A stretch of 64,000 nt of DNA. Source: Actinomycetota bacterium (GTDB taxonomy: Bacteria; Actinomycetota; Actinomycetes; Nanopelagicales; Nanopelagicaceae). The position numbers and the translations under genes were made by a program. Below the pieces are notes generated by a model. The model had not been told where the DNA came from. It made no database searches and saw only the letters and a list, made by a program, of their open reading frames with translations. This document shows, in pieces, positions 60,053 through 64,000 of the stretch (positions within the stretch are counted from its first letter, which is position 1; each line of letters begins with the position of its first letter). Location: NCBI GenBank assembly GCA_016870855.1, contig VGAF01000001.1, positions 1-64,000 on the forward strand, read 5' to 3'.

Positions 60053-61335
60053 ACAATCTTTGTAATAACTAGCGGCAAACTTTCTGCAACTGAAGTACCG
60101 ATAACTACCGCTCCATCTAATGCTGCTTCAGCTCTTTCAAATCGAGCGGCTTCATCAGTGTGAAGCGTAAAGATCGGATCGCCCTTCTTGACTAGGGCTC
60201 CTGGTTTGGCATGAATCTCAATACCTGCGCCAGCTTGGACCTTCTCGCCTTGTCGCTCTCGACCTGCGCCAAGACGCCAAGCTGAGATACCAACTTGAAG
60301 CGCGTTCATACTTGAGATTAGGCCGTCACTTTGCGCGGTTATTACTTTCTTTTCTCTAGCGATGGGAAGTGGAGCATCTGGATCTCCGCCCTGGGACTTC
60401 ACCATCCGGCGCCAATGATCCATAGCGCTTCCGTCTTTTAGCGCCGCTTCTGGGTCCTTGCCATTTACTCCTGCAGCATCAAGCATTTCTCGGGCAAGAA
60501 GCAGGGTAAGTTCAACAACATCAGCCGGTCCACCGCCAGCAAGAACTTCAACTGATTCGCGCACCTCAAGTGCATTTCCAGCCGTAAGTCCAAGTGGAAC
60601 ATCCATGGCTGTCACGAGCGCTCGAGTTGTAACGCCAGCGCGCTTGCCTAACTCGACCATAGCGCTAGCTAACTCTTTCGCTCTCTCCGGTTCAGACATA
60701 AATGCGCCATTACCAGTCTTCACATCAAGGATAAGTGCGCTAGTTCCTTCTGCAATCTTCTTACTCATGATTGAGGAAGCAATTAGCGGAATTGCTGGGA
60801 CAGTGCCAGTTACATCACGTAGCGCATATAACTTCTTATCGGCTGGAGCTAGCCCGGATCCAGCCGCACAGATAACTGCCCCACAATCTTGTAGGACCTT
60901 TAACATTTCCGAATTTGTTAATGATGCTCGCCAACCAGGAATTGATTCAATTTTGTCTAATGTGCCACCGGTATGACCCAACCCTCTTCCAGAGAGTTGC
61001 GGGACCGCCGCACCACAAGCTGCAACTAACGGTGCTAACGGAAGAGTTATCTTGTCGCCGACGCCACCTGTTGAATGTTTATCGACTGTAGGTTTATCAA
61101 GCGCGCTCCAATTCATCCGCTCACCACTATTAATCATCGCATCGGTCCAACGCGATATCTCGCGGGAGTTCATTCCATTTAGAAGTATCGCCATGAGAAG
61201 CGCAGACATCTGTTCATCGGCTACAACCCCGCGGACATAGGCATCAATTACCCAATCAATTTGGGGATCGCTTAACTCTTGCCGATCTCGCTTGGCAGAG
61301 ATGATTTCAACGGCTGCGAATAACTCGGCCATCAT
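60049..61335 (-). CDS. deoA: Thymidine (pyrimidine-nucleoside) phosphorylase
   Basis: 428 residues from ATG 61335, which overlaps the cdd stop by one base (TGATG). DKHSTGGVGDKITLPLAPLVAACGAAVPQLSGRGLGHTGGTLDKIES is the phosphorylase signature, split here for brevity: HSTGGVGDK binds phosphate, GHTGGTLDK is the second motif. It yields pyrimidine base and (deoxy)ribose-1-phosphate. It converges on the half-ALDH gene with a 4-base overlap. Confidence 0.95.
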   Translation of the reverse strand: MMAELFAAVEIISAKRDRQELSDPQIDWVIDAYVRGVVADEQMSALLMAILLNGMNSREISRWTDAMINSGERMNWSALDKPTVDKHSTGGVGDKITLPLAPLVAACGAAVPQLSGRGLGHTGGTLDKIESIPGWRASLTNSEMLKVLQDCGAVICAAGSGLAPADKKLYALRDVTGTVPAIPLIASSIMSKKIAEGTSALILDVKTGNGAFMSEPERAKELASAMVELGKRAGVTTRALVTAMDVPLGLTAGNALEVRESVEVLAGGGPADVVELTLLLAREMLDAAGVNGKDPEAALKDGSAMDHWRRMVKSQGGDPDAPLPIAREKKVITAQSDGLISSMNALQVGISAWRLGAGRERQGEKVQAGAGIEIHAKPGALVKKGDPIFTLHTDEAARFERAEAALDGAVVIGTSVAESLPLVITKIV

Positions 61336-61721
61336 CAATTCAGATCTTTAGGACCAAAACCCCAGGGAAGAATCACAGTCATATTTTTCGGTCCTTCTGG
61401 GGTCAATAACTCTAAGGAATCTCCGCCATGCTCATATAGAAGTTGGCGGCATCGGCCACAAGGTGAGAGCAAGTTTCCATCTTTATCTACGCAAACAACG
61501 GCAATAAGTCGGCCACCGCCGCTCATAATCAGCTCAGAAACTAAGGAGCATTCGGCGCAGAGAGTTAGACCATAGCTTGCATTTTCAACATTACAACCAC
61601 TAATGATGCGACCATCACTCACCTTTGCCGCGACGCCGACCGGAAACTTTGAATATGGCGAGTACGACTTCTTCATCGCTTCAGTCGCTTTTACTTGAAG
61701 CGCCTTCCAATCAATCTCCAT
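61335..61721 (-). CDS. cdd: Cytidine deaminase
   Basis: 128 residues from ATG 61721. Zinc and catalytic residues lie in SGCNVENASYGLTLCAECS and SPCGRCRQLLYE. It deaminates (deoxy)cytidine to (deoxy)uridine for DeoA. The start at 61721 (AGG about nine bases upstream) is chosen over upstream codons because MEIDWKAL begins the fold and the extension would lie in the permease gene. Confidence 0.94.
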   Translation of the reverse strand: MEIDWKALQVKATEAMKKSYSPYSKFPVGVAAKVSDGRIISGCNVENASYGLTLCAECSLVSELIMSGGGRLIAVVCVDKDGNLLSPCGRCRQLLYEHGGDSLELLTPEGPKNMTVILPWGFGPKDLN

Positions 61722-61734
61722 AGATATGCCTACG

Positions 61735-63000
61735 CTAATGACTTCCGCGCGTATACGGGATTCCATCAGCCGCCGGAGCTCTAACTTTTCCAACGAAACC
61801 AGATACCGCAATTATTGTTGCGATGTATGGAACCATAAGTAGGAATTCACTTGGGATAGCTGTACCGATAATAGATAGTACGACTTGTAGGTTGTCAGCG
61901 AATCCAAAAAGTAGAGCGGCAGCGACTGCGCCCTTTGGACTCCATCTTCCGAAAATAAGCGCAGCAAGGGCAATGAAGCCCTTACCAGCAGTCATTTCTT
62001 TACCGAACATTCCCACTGCGCCAACCGTGAAGTAAGCGCCACCAAGTCCTGCTACTGCACCGGCGATGATCACATTTCTAAAGCGAAGCGCATTGACTTT
62101 TATACCGACCGAATCGGCAGCTGTCGGATGTTCACCGACTGCGCGAGTACGAAGTCCCCAACGAGTCTTAAATAGGTAGTAATGAGTGAGCCCAACAGCT
62201 AGATACATTAAGTAGACGATGATGGTCTGCTTGAAGAGAACTGGGCCGATTATCGGCAACTTCGATAGTAATGGAATCTCAATTGGCGAGAGGATTGGTC
62301 CACTATTCCAGGTATCTTGATAAGGAATTAACAACTTCTTATATAAAAAGCCAGTAAGTCCGATAACAAGAACGTTTATAACGAATCCCAGGATGACCTG
62401 GTCAATCTGGTACTTGATGGCGAAGGTTGCCAAGATCAATGAGATAAGCGCGCCTGCAAATGGCGCCACGATTAACCCCCAGGTCGTGCTCTGGGTAAGG
62501 CTTGCTACAACGCCCGCCGCAAAGGCCGCAGCTAGAAGTTGGCCCTCGATTGCGATGTTTATGACGCCCGAGCGCTCACAGATAACGCCCGCCATCGCGC
62601 CAAATATGAGCGGAACCGCAAGCAATAACGCACCTTGTAAGACTCCCGTTAGCGGGATAAAACTTCCTTTGGCTGCCCAAGATAGAAATGCCATTAGTAG
62701 CGAGAAGGCGCCGATAAAGGAGAAAGCTCCGACTTTCTTGCCCTTTGTGAAGAATATATAGGAAGCAATAGTGGATAACGCTGCCAGCGAAATAAAGATT
62801 ATTGCAGCAGTTCTTGAGTTGATGATCCATTCATTGATTAATACCCATTCATCGCGAAGCACAAAGCCATAAGTGACATTTGCTGGATCTTTAGCAAGAA
62901 AGATAAATGGAATGCTCGCAAGGAGAGTAAAGATTCCGAGCGTATAAATACCTCTTCGGGTTCGCCGTTGAGCGGGAGTTAGGTTAGAAATCTTGGCCAT
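61735..63000 (-). CDS. Nucleoside ABC transporter permease, NupC/YufQ-like
   Basis: 421 residues from ATG 63000, with about ten membrane helices. GALLLAVPLIFGAMAGVICERSGVINIAIEGQLLAAAFAAG is the family fingerprint of the BPD_transp_2 nucleoside permeases, with AVGEHPTAADSVGI further on. It pairs with the next permease for uptake of nucleosides. The TAA of the upstream permease overlaps its ATG by one base. It is followed by cdd 13 bases downstream. Confidence 0.92.
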   Translation of the reverse strand: MAKISNLTPAQRRTRRGIYTLGIFTLLASIPFIFLAKDPANVTYGFVLRDEWVLINEWIINSRTAAIIFISLAALSTIASYIFFTKGKKVGAFSFIGAFSLLMAFLSWAAKGSFIPLTGVLQGALLLAVPLIFGAMAGVICERSGVINIAIEGQLLAAAFAAGVVASLTQSTTWGLIVAPFAGALISLILATFAIKYQIDQVILGFVINVLVIGLTGFLYKKLLIPYQDTWNSGPILSPIEIPLLSKLPIIGPVLFKQTIIVYLMYLAVGLTHYYLFKTRWGLRTRAVGEHPTAADSVGIKVNALRFRNVIIAGAVAGLGGAYFTVGAVGMFGKEMTAGKGFIALAALIFGRWSPKGAVAAALLFGFADNLQVVLSIIGTAIPSEFLLMVPYIATIIAVSGFVGKVRAPAADGIPYTRGSH

Positions 63001-64000
63001 TATCCATTCCAACCCTTCGCAGCCATACCTGAAGATGCGTTGATGTTCTTCAACCTAAAGAGCGCTTTTACTAGAGCTGGAGCGGCAATGAAGAGAATTA
63101 TGAGCGCTTGGATAACAAGAACTAAATCAAGTGGAGTATCAGTCTTTGCTTGCATCATCTGACCGCCGACTCGAAGCGATGCAAAGAGGAATGCGGAGAG
63201 AACTACTCCGAGCGGCTTAGCCCGCCCGAGAAGCGCAACAGTAATTGCATCAAAACCAAATGATCCAGCGATTCCTACAGTAAGTGCATACTCGCCACCA
63301 AGGACATTGAGCGCGCCACCTAGTCCCGCTAGCGCTCCTGCAACGATCATTACCGATGTGGTGACGAAAGCGACCGACATACCAGCAGTTCGCGCCGCCG
63401 CAGCATTTGCGCCGACAGCACGGAACCTAAAGCCAAGAGTTGTCTTGTTTAGTAGGAATGCGATCAACCACGCCACCAGTAACGAGATCAATATCGCCAC
63501 GCTGATGCGAAACTCGCTCCCCAAAATCTTCGGCAATTGAGCGCTCTCCAGAATATCTGGGGCAATCGGATCATTTCGTCCTTCACGCAAAAATGCTTCA
63601 GTCTTTAACAGCCAGAGCAACAAATAGCTAGCAACATAATTAAGCATGATTGTGACGATGACTTCATGTGCACCAGTCTTTGCCTTCAAAAGACCAACAA
63701 TTCCGCCGTAGATTCCTGCGATAAATACGCCAAAGAGAGTTGCAACTGTGATGTGAACAATTGGCGGCAATTCATAAGTGAATCCGATATACGAAGCGCC
63801 AATTGCGCCAAATATAAATTGGCCCTGTGCTCCGATATTGAAGAGTCCAGCGCGGAATGCAAGTGCAACCGATAATCCAGCAAGAATTAGTGGTGCCGCA
63901 ACAACTAAGGTCTCAGATATCGGATAGAAACCTTGTCCGCCACCTTGACGAGCCAAGTTTGGATCGTAGAAGGCGCCTTCAAAGAGCGCGACATATGCAT
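63000..64000 (-). CDS. Nucleoside ABC transporter permease, NupB/YufP-like, 5' end beyond window
   Basis: The frame stays open to the right edge, where residues AYVALFEGAFYDPNLARQGG precede the helices, so the N-terminus is cut. About 333 residues are visible with eight or more membrane helices. LAFRAGLFNIGAQGQFIFGAIGA and RAVGANAAAARTAGM are the family motifs. The ATPase and the BmpA-like lipoprotein are expected beyond the edge. Together with cdd and deoA it forms a nucleoside uptake and salvage operon. Confidence 0.9.
   Translation of the reverse strand, partial: AYVALFEGAFYDPNLARQGGGQGFYPISETLVVAAPLILAGLSVALAFRAGLFNIGAQGQFIFGAIGASYIGFTYELPPIVHITVATLFGVFIAGIYGGIVGLLKAKTGAHEVIVTIMLNYVASYLLLWLLKTEAFLREGRNDPIAPDILESAQLPKILGSEFRISVAILISLLVAWLIAFLLNKTTLGFRFRAVGANAAAARTAGMSVAFVTTSVMIVAGALAGLGGALNVLGGEYALTVGIAGSFGFDAITVALLGRAKPLGVVLSAFLFASLRVGGQMMQAKTDTPLDLVLVIQALIILFIAAPALVKALFRLKNINASSGMAAKGWNG

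Noticed and set aside
60458..60976. 172-residue plus-strand frame opposite deoA
   Set aside because: Antisense shadow of a strongly conserved gene; Ser/Pro/Ala-rich low-complexity translation.
1..64000. CRISPR arrays, insertion sequences, prophage genes
   Set aside because: No repeat-spacer pattern, transposase, integrase or phage structural gene was seen on either strand.

Overview
The window looks like a streamlined, moderate-G+C actinobacterial chromosome, most like the freshwater acI lineage (Nanopelagicales). It carries two WhiB proteins, MtrA/MtrB, mycothiol deacetylase MshB, actinobacterial-type DapD and DapC, DUF3117, DUF3107, DUF3499, an Rv3235-family gene and a PdtaS-type kinase. 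Intergenic gaps are mostly under 60 bases, many starts overlap the preceding stop (ATGA, GTGA, TAATG), and convergent genes often overlap at their stops. The lineage name is inference; the phylum is well supported. No stretch over 300 bases lacks a gene. No IS element, prophage, CRISPR array, rRNA or replication origin was seen. Both edges cut genes: a methyltransferase on the left and a nucleoside permease on the right.

Region by region: 1-10.8 kb is a carbohydrate module (LacI regulator, GH13 alpha-glucosidase, binding lipoprotein and two ABC permeases), followed by a MalY/PatB-type lyase, a PYROXD2-like flavoprotein, two small membrane proteins, a short hibernation factor and a methyltransferase. 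10.9-13 kb holds a lone DUF1501 protein, an unknown gene and an AlkA-type glycosylase. 13-18.2 kb has msrAB, tRNA-Arg(CCG), whiB1, a PdtaS-like kinase and a CpaE-like/SAF pair. 18.2-31.7 kb is an envelope and regulation block familiar from actinobacteria: secA, comF, mtrBA, ahcY, phosphomannomutase, DUF3499, DUF5719, a very large GT2 membrane protein and whiB2. 31.8-37.9 kb has a sugar-1-phosphate nucleotidyltransferase, dapC, fdxA, an unusual cysS, mshB, and a TetR/DUF3107 pair. 37.9-41.7 kb is an operon DMT-PHP-MarC-MpaB-ParA. 41.8-47.8 kb follows the mycobacterial mrp-tatB-O-methyltransferase ... DUF3117-LOG-dapD neighbourhood. 47.8-53.3 kb is an envelope-polymer locus (SpoIID-like, GT2, LCP, Ugd). 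53.3-64 kb is a maf and nucleoside-salvage island (punA, pmmB, deoC, two ALDH-family genes, deoA, cdd and two nucleoside permeases).

Working together: the right end imports nucleosides, phosphorolyses or deaminates them, and sends (deoxy)ribose phosphates through the mutase, DeoC and aldehyde dehydrogenase into central metabolism. The left end imports and hydrolyses alpha-glucosides. The most notable structure that gene calls do not explain is a repeated start-site architecture: a TANNNT -10 box ending 5-8 bases before the start codon, with no Shine-Dalgarno, at many operon heads. This points to leaderless mRNAs. Other points of interest are two ParA/MinD-type ATPases lacking the P-loop lysine, a half-length aldehyde-dehydrogenase paralogue, a stand-alone sigma region-4 protein, a DUF1501 protein with twin arginines but no hydrophobic signal core, and a cysteinyl-tRNA synthetase of atypical type.
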